Positions 40,400-48,744 of a DNA stretch of 64,000 bases are shown here, one piece after another. The stretch's first letter is position 1, and each line of letters opens with the position of its first letter. The translations under genes were made by a program, and so were the position numbers. The notes beneath the pieces are model-generated. The model was given only the letters and a program-made list of their open reading frames with translations. It was not told the origin of the DNA and searched no databases. Source of the DNA: a virus; the IMG/VR virus record IMGVR_UViG_3300025154_000068, positions 1 to 64,000 of that record. One strand, given 5' to 3'.

Positions 40400-42483
40400 C
40401 CAAACTCGAGCGCAATTTCCTCGAACGCCTCGAGGATGCCGCTCTTGATCTCCGCACGGTCGCCGGTGCCGTTGATGACGATGGCGTTGCTGCCGAGGTG
40501 GAACACCACCGACTTGCCACCGCTCGCCCCGTCACCCGAGGACCTGGACCTGGACGACATGCCGGCCGCCGGGAGTTGCCTGGGAGTGGGCGGCGTGACC
40601 ATGTCGTAGACGGATGCCTTCACCCGAGGAGCGCTCGCATCCATTCCGCCGGCAAGGCCCTCACCAGCGAACATTCCAAGCTCGTGGAACTTCCTCGATG
40701 GTGAGTGCGAATCATGAGCCACTCTTGTCGCGTTGAGCACAGCGTTCGCCATCTCGGTGGCCGCAGATACAGCCATTCCAATGCCAGCTCGAATGCCGTC
40801 GGCTAGCCCTAAGGGGACACTGATACCGGCTGCAAACATCTGCCCGGCCAAGCCCATGACTACGCCAAGAACCTGGCTTGGCATACCTGTCACGGTGTCG
40901 ACCAATTCGGAGGCAAACACCGTGATGCGTCCTGGCAGGTAGGCAATCTGGGCAACCACCGAAACGAACGCGGCGGAGATGGTGGCACCGGCGCCCACAA
41001 CGAACCCCAGCGCTTCTCCCAAGATCCTGAACGCCTCGGCGGTCTTTTCAATGTCGCTCGCCTTCTTTCCGTCGATGGAGTCGAAGGCTTTCATGAGCGG
41101 CCCGAGGCCCGAGAGCAAGCCTTCCTTGAAGCCTTTGCCGAAGCTTTCGATGAGAGGAAGAACGGTTTCGACGATGGTCAGAACCCTGTCGAACGACGCG
41201 CTCGCTTCTTTCGCGTCGAACTTGCCAAGCATGTCCGACAGCGCCTTTCCGATGCTGTTGATGATCGCTACCACTCGCTGCCCCGAATCCGACTTTGGAT
41301 CCAGCGCGTCTCCCAGCCACTTCCCTGCGTCCTTGAACGCGTTGAAGTAGGTTGCCAGTCCGCCCTTCACGTTCTTGCCAGCGGCCTCGAAAAGCTCCTG
41401 CGGACGAGAGGTGGCCGTGGACCAAATACCAGTCCACATGCTGGAGAACTTCTCCATCGCCATGCCCAAGGTGCCGCCGGAGTACGTGGTGCGAATGACC
41501 TCGATGATAGCCTTCTCGGCCATGGCCGAGTCGATCTTGCCATCCGACATCGCCTTGCGGACGGCGTCCACGGACTTGCCGCCCATGTCCTTGCCGAGCT
41601 GCTCGTAGATCTTGCCTGCGATGCCCTGGAACGACTCCATCTCCATGACCCCTCCGGTGAGCTTCCCCATGCCGCGGAGCTTGGCAAAGCCGCGAATCAT
41701 CTCATCCATCTTGGAGGCGTCGAACCCCTTCATCGCCGCGACATCGCCCACGGCCTTCATAATCGTCTCGAGCTCGTTGGTCTTGAACCCGCCCACCAGT
41801 AGCTTCTGGTAGGCGCCGACGATTTGGTCCGTGCGAAAGGGCGTCTTCGCGGCAAAGTCCACCGCTTTGCCGTACAGCCGATCGGCCGCGTCGGCCGTGC
41901 CCAGCATCGTCTCGAAGGCGACCATGGCGTTCTCTCGGAATGAGAGAGACTGCATACCAAACTTCGTGAACGCAATCACTGCCTTGGCGCCAAAGTAGAC
42001 GACCGCCGCTGCCGCTGCGGCGAGAGCAGCTGTGACAGCCGCAATGGCGCCCACAAAGGCCATCGCTCCAGCACTGGCGACGCCGCCCAGTTTGGAACCA
42101 ACTCCGCCGACCGAAGTGCCAAAGATGCCCAGCACGCCGTTGGCCTTACCGACCGCGCTGTCGACGGACACCAGCGCGCGCGACAGAGACATTGCCGCGT
42201 TGACGGCACTGGGGCCGCCAATGCTTCCAATGCCCTGAATCATGCGCTGGAACATGCTCAGCTTGGCAACTGCACCACCAGGAACGGTCGGAACGAGGGC
42301 GTCCCCACCCTTGACGAACCTTCCGTTAGCATCCCGAGCTCGCCCCTGTGACGCCTCGAACTTCTTCGTTGCCTTATCGGCCTTCTGCAGAGACGCCGTG
42401 ACCTTGTCTACGCCCTTGGCCGCGGACGCAGCGGGGCCGCTCATCCGGTCGCTGATAGCGAATGCCCAGCTGAGAGCGCCCAT
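40393..42483 (-). CDS. Tape measure protein
   Basis: 696 aa starting MGALSWAFAISDRMSGPAAS. Ala/Lys/Gly-rich helices at the N-terminus, a hydrophobic centre (AMAFVGAIAAVTAALAAAAA, AVVYFGAKAVIAFTKFG), the typical tape-measure core FGMQSLSFRENAMVAFETML, and a later LGVVMGLAGQMFAAGISVPL. It follows the frameshifted chaperone gene by two bases, the usual order. It sets tail length and is ejected ahead of DNA. Length is modest, implying a short tail. Confidence 0.85.
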   Translation of the reverse strand: MGALSWAFAISDRMSGPAASAAKGVDKVTASLQKADKATKKFEASQGRARDANGRFVKGGDALVPTVPGGAVAKLSMFQRMIQGIGSIGGPSAVNAAMSLSRALVSVDSAVGKANGVLGIFGTSVGGVGSKLGGVASAGAMAFVGAIAAVTAALAAAAAAVVYFGAKAVIAFTKFGMQSLSFRENAMVAFETMLGTADAADRLYGKAVDFAAKTPFRTDQIVGAYQKLLVGGFKTNELETIMKAVGDVAAMKGFDASKMDEMIRGFAKLRGMGKLTGGVMEMESFQGIAGKIYEQLGKDMGGKSVDAVRKAMSDGKIDSAMAEKAIIEVIRTTYSGGTLGMAMEKFSSMWTGIWSTATSRPQELFEAAGKNVKGGLATYFNAFKDAGKWLGDALDPKSDSGQRVVAIINSIGKALSDMLGKFDAKEASASFDRVLTIVETVLPLIESFGKGFKEGLLSGLGPLMKAFDSIDGKKASDIEKTAEAFRILGEALGFVVGAGATISAAFVSVVAQIAYLPGRITVFASELVDTVTGMPSQVLGVVMGLAGQMFAAGISVPLGLADGIRAGIGMAVSAATEMANAVLNATRVAHDSHSPSRKFHELGMFAGEGLAGGMDASAPRVKASVYDMVTPPTPRQLPAAGMSSRSRSSGDGASGGKSVVFHLGSNAIVINGTGDRAEIKSGILEAFEEIALEFGQ

Positions 42484-42485
42484 TG

Positions 42486-42644
42486 TCAGTCTTCGAGTAG
42501 GTTGATCCGAACGGCGTGAAAGAACTCAGCGACGAGCAGATATCCGACGTCAGCGTCCATCGTGTCCTCGTCGCGACGTGCGGCGCGCAGACATCGAGCG
42601 GCAACTCCCGGCTTCCACCGCGCCTCGTGGAACCGGTTCAGAGT
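42486..42644 (-). CDS. Tail assembly chaperone extension reached by -1 frameshift
   Basis: 52 codons beginning TLNRFHEARWKPG and ending NLLED before the tape measure gene. They are in frame only if the ribosome slips back one base at seven A's on the minus strand (42650-42644). The fused protein would be 157 aa: 105 from the short form and 52 here. This matches the lambda G/GT and Mu gp41-type chaperone strategy. Confidence 0.7.
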   Translation of the reverse strand, partial: TLNRFHEARWKPGVAARCLRAARRDEDTMDADVGYLLVAEFFHAVRINLLED

Positions 42645-42958
42645 TTTTTTGCCTTCACCTTCTCGTGGAGCTTGGCGAGCTCGGCGAGCTTGTTGCCGAG
42701 GGTGACGACGATGAACGGGTAGTCGACCACGACTTGATCGAAGTCCTCCGGCCACACGATGCACGTCGCGGCAAGGCCTTTGAAGGCGTCGAGCTTGTTG
42801 CCGTCCTTGTTCCCGCCGTCCTGCAGGAACCGCTCCACCTCCGGCTCGGTGGGCGCCTTGGCGACGTAGTCGTCGCCGTCCTCGTCGGTCAGAAGGTAGA
42901 GACGGCCGCCGAACTTCTTCTTCAGCTCAACGATGGTTGTTTCTTCGATTTTCGGCAT
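42638..42958 (-). CDS. Tail assembly chaperone, short form (gpG-like)
   Basis: 106 aa starting MPKIEETTIVELKKKFGGRL, with GAGGAAACC upstream. Acidic and Lys-rich with LLTDEDGDDYVAKAPTEPEV, ends KVKAKKL. In position and length it matches the short tail chaperone that lies between tail tube and tape measure genes. Its last codons contain the slippery run. Confidence 0.7.
   Translation of the reverse strand: MPKIEETTIVELKKKFGGRLYLLTDEDGDDYVAKAPTEPEVERFLQDGGNKDGNKLDAFKGLAATCIVWPEDFDQVVVDYPFIVVTLGNKLAELAKLHEKVKAKKL
42644..42650 (-). other. Slippery heptamer A AAA AAA
   Basis: On the minus strand the codons read GCA AAA AAA CTC TGA, so A-AAA-AAA is a perfect -1 slippery site one codon before the stop. 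The downstream frame stays open to 42486. Confidence 0.75.
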
Positions 42959-42965
42959 GGTTTCC

Positions 42966-43415
42966 TCAGACCCGCTTGCTGACGCCGGGCTTTCCGTTCC
43001 AGAGAATGACGCCGGCAACGAGGAGCTCGACCTTGACCGGGATTGCCTCGTTGCTGCCCTTTGCCGCGCTCACGGAGGGCTTCTTGATGCGGCACCGGGG
43101 GATGGTGTCAGTGATGACAGGCGAGACGTTCTTTTCGCTGTACGAGTTGGTGAGCGTGAAGAACTGCTCGTACGGGGCATCGCCAAGTGAATCGAAGAAC
43201 TCCTGGTAGTGGGAGCGAGTGTGGAACTCGATCGAGCACGTGCCTTCGTACTCCCCCTTCGTTGCCCCGACCGGGTTGCCATCGCTGTCCTTGATGACGG
43301 CACCATCCAGGCCGTCGTCGTAGTCGATGCTGGAAATGTAGTCGCCGCGCAGCTTGCCTACCGAGGTCCGGAGCGACGAGAAGCTGTACTCGTGACCGTT
43401 GGTGTTGAATCCCAT
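42966..43415 (-). CDS. Tail tube protein
   Basis: 149 aa (MGFNTNGHEYSFSSLRTSVG). Beta-rich with YEGTCSIEFHTRSHYQEFFD and RCRIKKPSVSAAKG. The pattern of a FSSLRTSVG start, GATKGEYEG and the closing SNEAIPVKVELLVAGVILWN is that of phage tail tube proteins, and it lies between sheath and chaperone genes. It forms the inner DNA-conducting tube. Confidence 0.75.
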   Translation of the reverse strand: MGFNTNGHEYSFSSLRTSVGKLRGDYISSIDYDDGLDGAVIKDSDGNPVGATKGEYEGTCSIEFHTRSHYQEFFDSLGDAPYEQFFTLTNSYSEKNVSPVITDTIPRCRIKKPSVSAAKGSNEAIPVKVELLVAGVILWNGKPGVSKRV

Positions 43416-43427
43416 GGTGTCCTCCGA

Positions 43428-44816
43428 TCACTCGCTCACGGTGCGGGTGAAGCCGATATCGTGCTCGATCCACTTCGCATCGGGCTTGATCTGGATGCGC
43501 GTCTTGCAGCGGAGCGTGCGGTTCGTGTAGACGCGGTTCACCACGAACGCGACGGCGCTGGCGTTCTTGTCCGCGACGACGCCGTCCTCGAGCATCTGCT
43601 TGATGAACTCCTCGATGCCCTTCGCCTCGTGCTCAGCAAGGGCGCCGGATGCCGCGAGTTCGAAGTCGTCGTGGAGATACTCCCAGAGGCCGGCATCGGA
43701 GATGCGCAGAGCCTTGTCCATCACCCGACCGTTTCGGAGCTGGGAGAAGTCCGAACCCTGCGCGGCAAGCGTGTAGTCGTCCTCGACGAAGTACCCGGCA
43801 CCCGCCTTCTCGACGTAGGTCCGAAGGACGCAGAATCGGCCAGTGTCGGTGCCGAGTCCGGGCGTCTTGCGCTCGTCCCGATGCAGGCTCGTGATGCCGA
43901 GAAGCGTCCCGTCCTTGGTGCGACCGATGTGGGTGTTCGGCTTTGTCTGGAGCGCCCGCCGAGCCATCACCCACGCCGCACTGCGCTTGTAGTAGCGTCC
44001 GTCGACGTCGCTGAACAGCTCGACGAATCCTGCGCCGCACACAACGCGCTTCGCGTCGGTGTTGATCGTGGCGGTGAGCAAGTTCGTGTCGGTGTCGTCC
44101 GCCGCCTCGATGAAGAACCGCATGTAGCGCTTCGATGTTTCGGCGGAGGCAAGCTTGACCTGCAATGCCGCGGCGAGGGCTGCAGTCGCAGCCCCGTCGG
44201 CGGGGGTCCCGACGACCAGGCCAAGCGATGCCTGGTGGGGAGTGAGCAGGAACGCGTCGATGGCATCGTTGAGCTCAGAGGTGGAGAAGCCAGGCGCGGT
44301 GCACGGCCAGGTGTAAGTCTCGTCGAGAACGTACGTGCCGGCCGAGAATGTGAGCGTCATGTTGCTGTCCGGGATCGCGTAGGTCCCTCCGACCGGCACC
44401 TGAATGACGCCCGACCAGGTGTCGCCTCCGTCGAGGGTAACCTGGAATTCCGCCACCCCGAGTGCGCCGGCCTTCGTGATCTTCGCCGTCGGCTGGTAGG
44501 CGTCATACGGAGCGCCTGCCACCGTGACCGCTGGGCCAGTTCCGGACTGCGTCACGGCCCCCACTGTCCCCACTACGTCCTTGTTGACCGGCACGAGGAG
44601 AATCGGGCCGGAGCCGAGCAAGTACGACGCAGCGTGCACAAGCGGGCCGAAGCCCTGCGCAGCCTTCATGTCGTCCTTGTCGGAGTACGAGTAGACCTCG
44701 TCGTCAGTGCCGCCGGAGCATGCCCCGAACACCACCATCACGTTTTCGACGCTGGCCGGGACAGTGCCCAGCGCACCGTCGCGAACCGTATTGCGCACGC
44801 CTGTCTGCTGTGTCAT
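43428..44816 (-). CDS. Tail sheath protein
   Basis: 462 aa. N-terminal ALGTVPASVENVMVVFGACS, a variable middle, and a C-terminal half with ITSLHRDERKTPGLGTDTGR and FVVNRVYTNRTLRCKTRIQI that fit contractile sheath subunits. Located directly before the tail tube gene. It contracts on attachment to drive the tube through the envelope, so the particle is a myovirus. Confidence 0.8.
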   Translation of the reverse strand: MTQQTGVRNTVRDGALGTVPASVENVMVVFGACSGGTDDEVYSYSDKDDMKAAQGFGPLVHAASYLLGSGPILLVPVNKDVVGTVGAVTQSGTGPAVTVAGAPYDAYQPTAKITKAGALGVAEFQVTLDGGDTWSGVIQVPVGGTYAIPDSNMTLTFSAGTYVLDETYTWPCTAPGFSTSELNDAIDAFLLTPHQASLGLVVGTPADGAATAALAAALQVKLASAETSKRYMRFFIEAADDTDTNLLTATINTDAKRVVCGAGFVELFSDVDGRYYKRSAAWVMARRALQTKPNTHIGRTKDGTLLGITSLHRDERKTPGLGTDTGRFCVLRTYVEKAGAGYFVEDDYTLAAQGSDFSQLRNGRVMDKALRISDAGLWEYLHDDFELAASGALAEHEAKGIEEFIKQMLEDGVVADKNASAVAFVVNRVYTNRTLRCKTRIQIKPDAKWIEHDIGFTRTVSE

Positions 44817-44824
44817 CGGTTACC

Positions 44825-45037
44825 TCAACGGATCGGCATGGATTTGGCGGCATTGATCGCCTTGTCGTATTCGGCTTCAGTGAGCTGGACACCGGATCGG
44901 ATCCAGCGGTGGAGAGCCTCGGCCGCGGCGAAGAGCCAGGCCGGGGTCGGCTTCGTGTTGCGCCATTCCTCTGGCGACTTGCGCACTGGTGCCTTCGCGT
45001 CACGCTCGGCGACGCGCGTCTCGGTCTTCTCTTCCAT
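44825..45037 (-). CDS. Small conserved phage protein of the tail-completion region
   Basis: 70 aa (MEEKTETRVAERDAKAPVRK). The segment SPEEWRNTKPTPAWLFAAAE followed by HRWIRSGVQLTEAEYDKAI is a widespread short phage pattern. It sits just upstream of the sheath gene. Role unknown. Confidence 0.6.
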   Translation of the reverse strand: MEEKTETRVAERDAKAPVRKSPEEWRNTKPTPAWLFAAAEALHRWIRSGVQLTEAEYDKAINAAKSMPIR

Positions 45038-45039
45038 GA

Positions 45040-45528
45040 TCAGGGTTCTCCGTGCTCGATCCAGCCGTCGCCGGAGGTCGAGTCGCTTTCGTACACCCAG
45101 CCGTCGAGCGTCGTTGTCTCGACGAGCTCGTCGCGGATGGGCCAGTTGATCGTTATCGTCAGCACCGTGGCCTCGCCGCGACTGAGCCATTCCTGGGACT
45201 CGGCGACAGGCATGCTCCGCCGCGGGGTCATCGACGTAGACGCGTGCCGCTGCAGCGCGACCATCTCGTTGTTCCGAATCGCCCGGAGCGTCTCTTCGTC
45301 TTTCGCCCAGCAGTGAATCTCGACGAGCTGGCTCTCGACCCACAGCTTGCGCGGATTGCCCCCCGCGATGTCCGGCCCAGTGAACTCGGAATCGGCCGCG
45401 ATCCAGCAGACGTAGGGCGGCGACTTGTGCTTGTTCAGCTCCTTGCGCCCGAAGCCGTGTGGCGGGGCATTCACGCCCAACTCGACCACGACAGCGTCCA
45501 TAAGCTGCTCGAGTTCGCACTTGGCCAT
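45040..45528 (-). CDS. Head-tail completion or tail terminator-like protein
   Basis: 162 aa. PPYVCWIAADSEFTGPDIAG, KLWVESQLVEIHCWAKDEET and TVLTITINWPIRDE give the alternation seen in tail terminator (gpU/Mu gp37-like) proteins. Lies two genes before the sheath. Order supports the role; the family is not certain. Confidence 0.55.
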   Translation of the reverse strand: MAKCELEQLMDAVVVELGVNAPPHGFGRKELNKHKSPPYVCWIAADSEFTGPDIAGGNPRKLWVESQLVEIHCWAKDEETLRAIRNNEMVALQRHASTSMTPRRSMPVAESQEWLSRGEATVLTITINWPIRDELVETTTLDGWVYESDSTSGDGWIEHGEP

Positions 45529-45531
45529 TGC

Positions 45532-45780
45532 TCACGCCTGCTTCAGCCACATGTACACGCCTGCAGCCAGCATCCCCAGCGCCAGCATGCCCCAGAGCGC
45601 CTCCCGCGTCGGATGCAAGTAGACGATGACCCAGCCGACGATGATAAGCAGCAGTCTGGCAACACGCCAAGCCCAAGTGTGCCACGGCTGAGGCACCTTC
45701 GGAGGCGGCTCGTAGGGCGGCTCTCCGAGCTTGCGATATCGCGTTCGCCCGTGGCTGTAGTACTCGATTTCGACGCCCAT
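45532..45780 (-). CDS. Small two-segment membrane protein in the head-tail region
   Basis: 82 aa. Hydrophobic segments WRVARLLLIIVGWVIVYLH and ALWGMLALGMLAAGVYMWLK are separated by a few charged residues; the N-terminal 40 residues are Pro/Tyr-rich. Unusual among structural genes. It could be an extra holin or an exclusion protein. Confidence 0.5.
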   Translation of the reverse strand: MGVEIEYYSHGRTRYRKLGEPPYEPPPKVPQPWHTWAWRVARLLLIIVGWVIVYLHPTREALWGMLALGMLAAGVYMWLKQA

Positions 45781-45783
45781 ATG

Positions 45784-46350
45784 TCACTCCCCGAAGTGTG
45801 CACGCATGAAGTCGTCGGCCGCCTCGAGCGCACGGGCGTCGAGCTCGGCAGGCATGCCATTGAGGGGAGCGAACGGGCGAGCGGGGATGACCACCTTCTT
45901 GACGAAGACGAATCCGCCGCCCTTGCGACTGGCGCCTTGCCGTCGCGTTCCCCTGCCGCTCTGCTTGAACGACACGCCCTGGAACCGCAGGGCCTTGGCC
46001 TTCTTCGGACGGATCGTCGCACCGTACTGGTGAGTCGTGGCGTACTTGACCCCGACGCTGACGCTGAATCCGGTGGCCGAGACGCCAATCGGCGTGATCG
46101 CGCCGCGCATGATGCCGGAGTTGAGCAGCGGCTTCTGACCCCGGCCGTTCGCGGAGCTCCGGAACTTCAGCGGTGCCCACCGATCGCCGTAGGGGCTCTC
46201 TCCTCGGCGAAAGCAGTCGGTCATGAAGTCGCGGTATTCCTCAGCGAGGTTCTGAACGAAGGCCTTCTTCCACGACGCGGTGCTCAGCTTGGAGAACTGG
46301 GCGCTGAGCTTCCGTGCCTTGCCGAAGTCTCCGACTACGCCGCCCATCAC
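45784..46350 (-). CDS. Phage virion morphogenesis protein (Mu gpG / HK97 gp10-like)
   Basis: 188 aa. FMTDCFRRGESPYGDRWAPL, then NSGIMRGAITP and ATTHQYGATIRPKKAKAL is the clear core of the virion-morphogenesis family (FxxGxxPxGxxWxPL...LxxSG...HQxGxTI). It completes the head-tail joint. The gene overlaps its neighbour by 4 bp. Confidence 0.8.
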   Translation of the reverse strand: MMGGVVGDFGKARKLSAQFSKLSTASWKKAFVQNLAEEYRDFMTDCFRRGESPYGDRWAPLKFRSSANGRGQKPLLNSGIMRGAITPIGVSATGFSVSVGVKYATTHQYGATIRPKKAKALRFQGVSFKQSGRGTRRQGASRKGGGFVFVKKVVIPARPFAPLNGMPAELDARALEAADDFMRAHFGE

Positions 46351-47054
46351 CAGCCTCGCAGTGGTTTTGTGACAACGAACGCACCACCGTCCTCAACTGT
46401 TGGAGTCGAGTCCACGATGTCATCGGGTTTGATCTTGCCCTGACTCACCTTCTCGAACCAACGAATGGCATCCTCGTAGTTCATTCGGATGAGTTCGTCT
46501 TTGCCTTCCGGGGCATATCCGGTGGACACCATGAACCGATACGCCGCGATCGAGGCGGTGTGGCTGGTGACGTCTTCGCCCCAGCTCACCAGGGGCAGCT
46601 CGTATTGGTTGCTGAGATAGCCGGTGGCCGTCCCGCTCGCCGCAATCAGAGCACGGTTGAGCTTCTGCGTGTCGGCGCCGTCCAGCGCGTCGCCGAGAGA
46701 CAGCGCCTCGAGGTCGGCTTCCGTGGCGAAGAGCTGCTGTGCGGCACCGGTCACCAGCAGCGTCGCCGATGTGCCGACGAGCGTGTAGGTGACTCGCACG
46801 TAGCGGTCGAGGCCGACCAGCGCGAGTTCCTCGGTGCCAGCGGCGACCGACGTGGTGAAGGAAACGACCGTGCGCCAGGACGTCTCGTTCGGAGACGTCT
46901 GGACAGCGACACCCACGGACGTGCCGACGAGTGCTGCCACGACCAGCATGAGCTTCGCCGCGGATCGGTGCTCGCCGATGTCGGCGGACGCACCTTCCCC
47001 GCTCGCGTCGATCGTCGTCAGAGCGAGCGGGGTGATGGCAAGCTTATTGGCCAT
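46347..47054 (-). CDS. DUF1320/Mu gp36-like head protein fused to a beta domain
   Basis: 235 aa. Residues 110-220 (LFATEADLEALSLGDALDGA, TASIAAYRFMVSTGYAP, YEDAIRWFEKVSQGKI) form the DUF1320 domain of Mu gp36. Residues 1-105 are a beta domain (VAVQTSPNETSWRTVVSFTT) similar to the whole of the protein at 48080. Mu gp36 lacks this extra domain, so this is a fusion. Likely a head-tail connector with a surface-exposed arm. Confidence 0.7.
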   Translation of the reverse strand: MANKLAITPLALTTIDASGEGASADIGEHRSAAKLMLVVAALVGTSVGVAVQTSPNETSWRTVVSFTTSVAAGTEELALVGLDRYVRVTYTLVGTSATLLVTGAAQQLFATEADLEALSLGDALDGADTQKLNRALIAASGTATGYLSNQYELPLVSWGEDVTSHTASIAAYRFMVSTGYAPEGKDELIRMNYEDAIRWFEKVSQGKIKPDDIVDSTPTVEDGGAFVVTKPLRGW

Positions 47055-47066
47055 GATCGGCTATGG

Positions 47067-48020
47067 TCACGGGCTGACGTAGGCGTTCGCGTACCAGGCC
47101 GTGCCGACCTTGAGACAGAACACGCACAGCCGCTTGGACGCCGTAAGCGCCGTGGTCAGGTTGGTCGGTCCCGTCGCGTCGCGCACGGTCACGGCCTGAT
47201 CGTTGAGGGTCCCATCGCCGATGATCCAGCAGTAGGTCCCCGACAATGCATCCGCGGGAAGCGTGATGGTCGACCCAGCGTCGAGCGCGGGAATCGTGTA
47301 GATGCCACCGCTCACGATTGCCGGCGGAATGACATCGTTTGCAGCGTGTGCGGGAAGGGCCGCTACGGGACCTCCCATCGCGGCGCCCCACTCGGGCAAC
47401 GTCGCGCCCGCGTTCATTCGCAGGAGCTGGTACGCGGTGCCCTTGGCGAGGTCGTCGATCGTGTCGTCGGCGCTCGCGATGAGTACGCCGCCAGCATCCA
47501 CGGTCGCGAGGCCCGTGCCGCCGTTGACGACGGGAACGGCGCCAGTCAGCGCCACGGTTGCGTCGATGTCGCCACCGTTCGCCGCGTCAGAGTGGTCGTG
47601 GTCGGCGTTGGAGAAGTCTTCGATCGTGGGCGCGGACGAGATCTGACTGACCGCTGCGAACGTGAGACTCGTCGTTCCGATCACGATCGAGCCGGTGGTC
47701 GTCAGCTGGTACTCCAGGTTCGCACTGACGCTGCCCTTGCGAACGGAGACACGCAGTCCGCCGCCGTTGCTCATGACGTTGTCGGGCTTCTCGACGCGGG
47801 TGAGAGGTGCCTCGGACGAAGCCACCTTCCCAACCCTGTACACGCCGTTCTCGGCGCCCGTGGTCTGGTTCTTGAGCAGGACAAGGTCACCCTCGACGAG
47901 GGTGATGCCGTCCATGGTCGTAGAGCACGCGGTCAGGTCCGCGACGTTGGCCGTGCTGGCCGCCGCGACGGCGAGGACCAGCAGCGCCCCGGGCATGGGG
48001 AGTCCATACGGAGAGAACAT
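47067..48020 (-). CDS. Virion structural protein, beta-rich
   Basis: 317 aa starting MFSPYGLPMPGALLVLAVAA. TLVEGDLVLLKNQTTGAENG-YRV and LEYQLTTTGSIVIGTTSLTF are typical of short repeats in phage fibre or head-decoration proteins; the middle holds VVNGGTGLATVDAGGV, a fibre-like motif. Located between major capsid and connector genes, so a head fibre or decoration protein is plausible. Confidence 0.55.
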   Translation of the reverse strand: MFSPYGLPMPGALLVLAVAAASTANVADLTACSTTMDGITLVEGDLVLLKNQTTGAENGVYRVGKVASSEAPLTRVEKPDNVMSNGGGLRVSVRKGSVSANLEYQLTTTGSIVIGTTSLTFAAVSQISSAPTIEDFSNADHDHSDAANGGDIDATVALTGAVPVVNGGTGLATVDAGGVLIASADDTIDDLAKGTAYQLLRMNAGATLPEWGAAMGGPVAALPAHAANDVIPPAIVSGGIYTIPALDAGSTITLPADALSGTYCWIIGDGTLNDQAVTVRDATGPTNLTTALTASKRLCVFCLKVGTAWYANAYVSP

Positions 48021-48079
48021 GTTTCTGTGCCTTTCAGCCGCGAGGCGGCCGTGAATTGTCGATGTGCTTCAGCGTACGG

Positions 48080-48442
48080 TCAGACGGCTTCGCCGCTGAC
48101 GGAGTAAGTGGCAGTCGTGGTGCCGCCAGCGAGTGCCCAGTTGGCCCGGGCGTACCGGTCGCAGCCGGGGAACGACTTGCGCTCGGTGCCGGCTTCGGTC
48201 TGGGCTGTGAAGGCGGCAAGCGTTCGCCAGGTCGTCCCGTCTTTCGACGTCTGGACCGTGACGGTGAGCGCGGTATTGGCTCCCACCGCGGTGGAGGTGA
48301 GGTCGAGCAGCAGGGTGCCCTTCGTGCCCACCTCGACGGTGTCTCCGTTGCCACTGGCCCCGCTCACGGACTTGGCGGACGCCAGGGCGATTTCGTCGTA
48401 GTGCTCCATGCGGTGGAGCCGTTCGTTCTTGTACGAGCCCAT
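48080..48442 (-). CDS. Virion beta-domain protein, paralogue of the 46347 N-terminus
   Basis: 120 aa. LTVTVQTSKDGTTWRTLAAF, then ERKSFPGCDRYARANWALAG aligns by eye with the first 105 residues of the DUF1320 fusion protein. A stand-alone copy of the same fold suggests domain duplication in the capsid surface layer. Confidence 0.55.
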   Translation of the reverse strand: MGSYKNERLHRMEHYDEIALASAKSVSGASGNGDTVEVGTKGTLLLDLTSTAVGANTALTVTVQTSKDGTTWRTLAAFTAQTEAGTERKSFPGCDRYARANWALAGGTTTATYSVSGEAV

Positions 48443-48444
48443 GA

Positions 48445-48732
48445 TCAGGTCTCCAGTGCCGCAAGGGCGGTGAGAACGGCGCGTGCCGCCCGGCGCGACA
48501 ATCCGCGCCCGGCGAGCTCGGCCTCGGTGACGTCCTGCAGGTCCTCGACCGCGCCGTAGCCGGCCGTGATGAGGTCCGCACGACGGGGGAAGTCGTCGGG
48601 GATGGGAGTGCCGGAGATGTCGTCGCGCACCTTACGGTACACGCCGCCGAGCTCCGACTCCTCCTCATCCGCGGCCAGCGCCTGCATCGTCAGCACCCGC
48701 CGGTGATGCAGGATCATCGATTCGTTGCCCAT
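48445..48732 (-). CDS. Small head protein with helix-hairpin-helix end
   Basis: 95 aa. DLQDVTEAELAGRGLSRRAA contains a helix-hairpin-helix-like turn. It lies just downstream of the major capsid gene. Perhaps a head-completion protein. No firm family. Confidence 0.5.
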   Translation of the reverse strand: MGNESMILHHRRVLTMQALAADEEESELGGVYRKVRDDISGTPIPDDFPRRADLITAGYGAVEDLQDVTEAELAGRGLSRRAARAVLTALAALET

Positions 48733-48744
48733 GTGACGACGGAC

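Noticed and set aside
43209-45149. 646-codon plus-strand open frame
   Set aside because: Antisense of tail tube and sheath genes; no protein pattern and no ribosome-binding site. Contrasts with the antisense gene at 52823, which has clear domains.
46314-48107. 597-codon plus-strand open frame
   Set aside because: Antisense of the connector and structural genes; no recognisable features.
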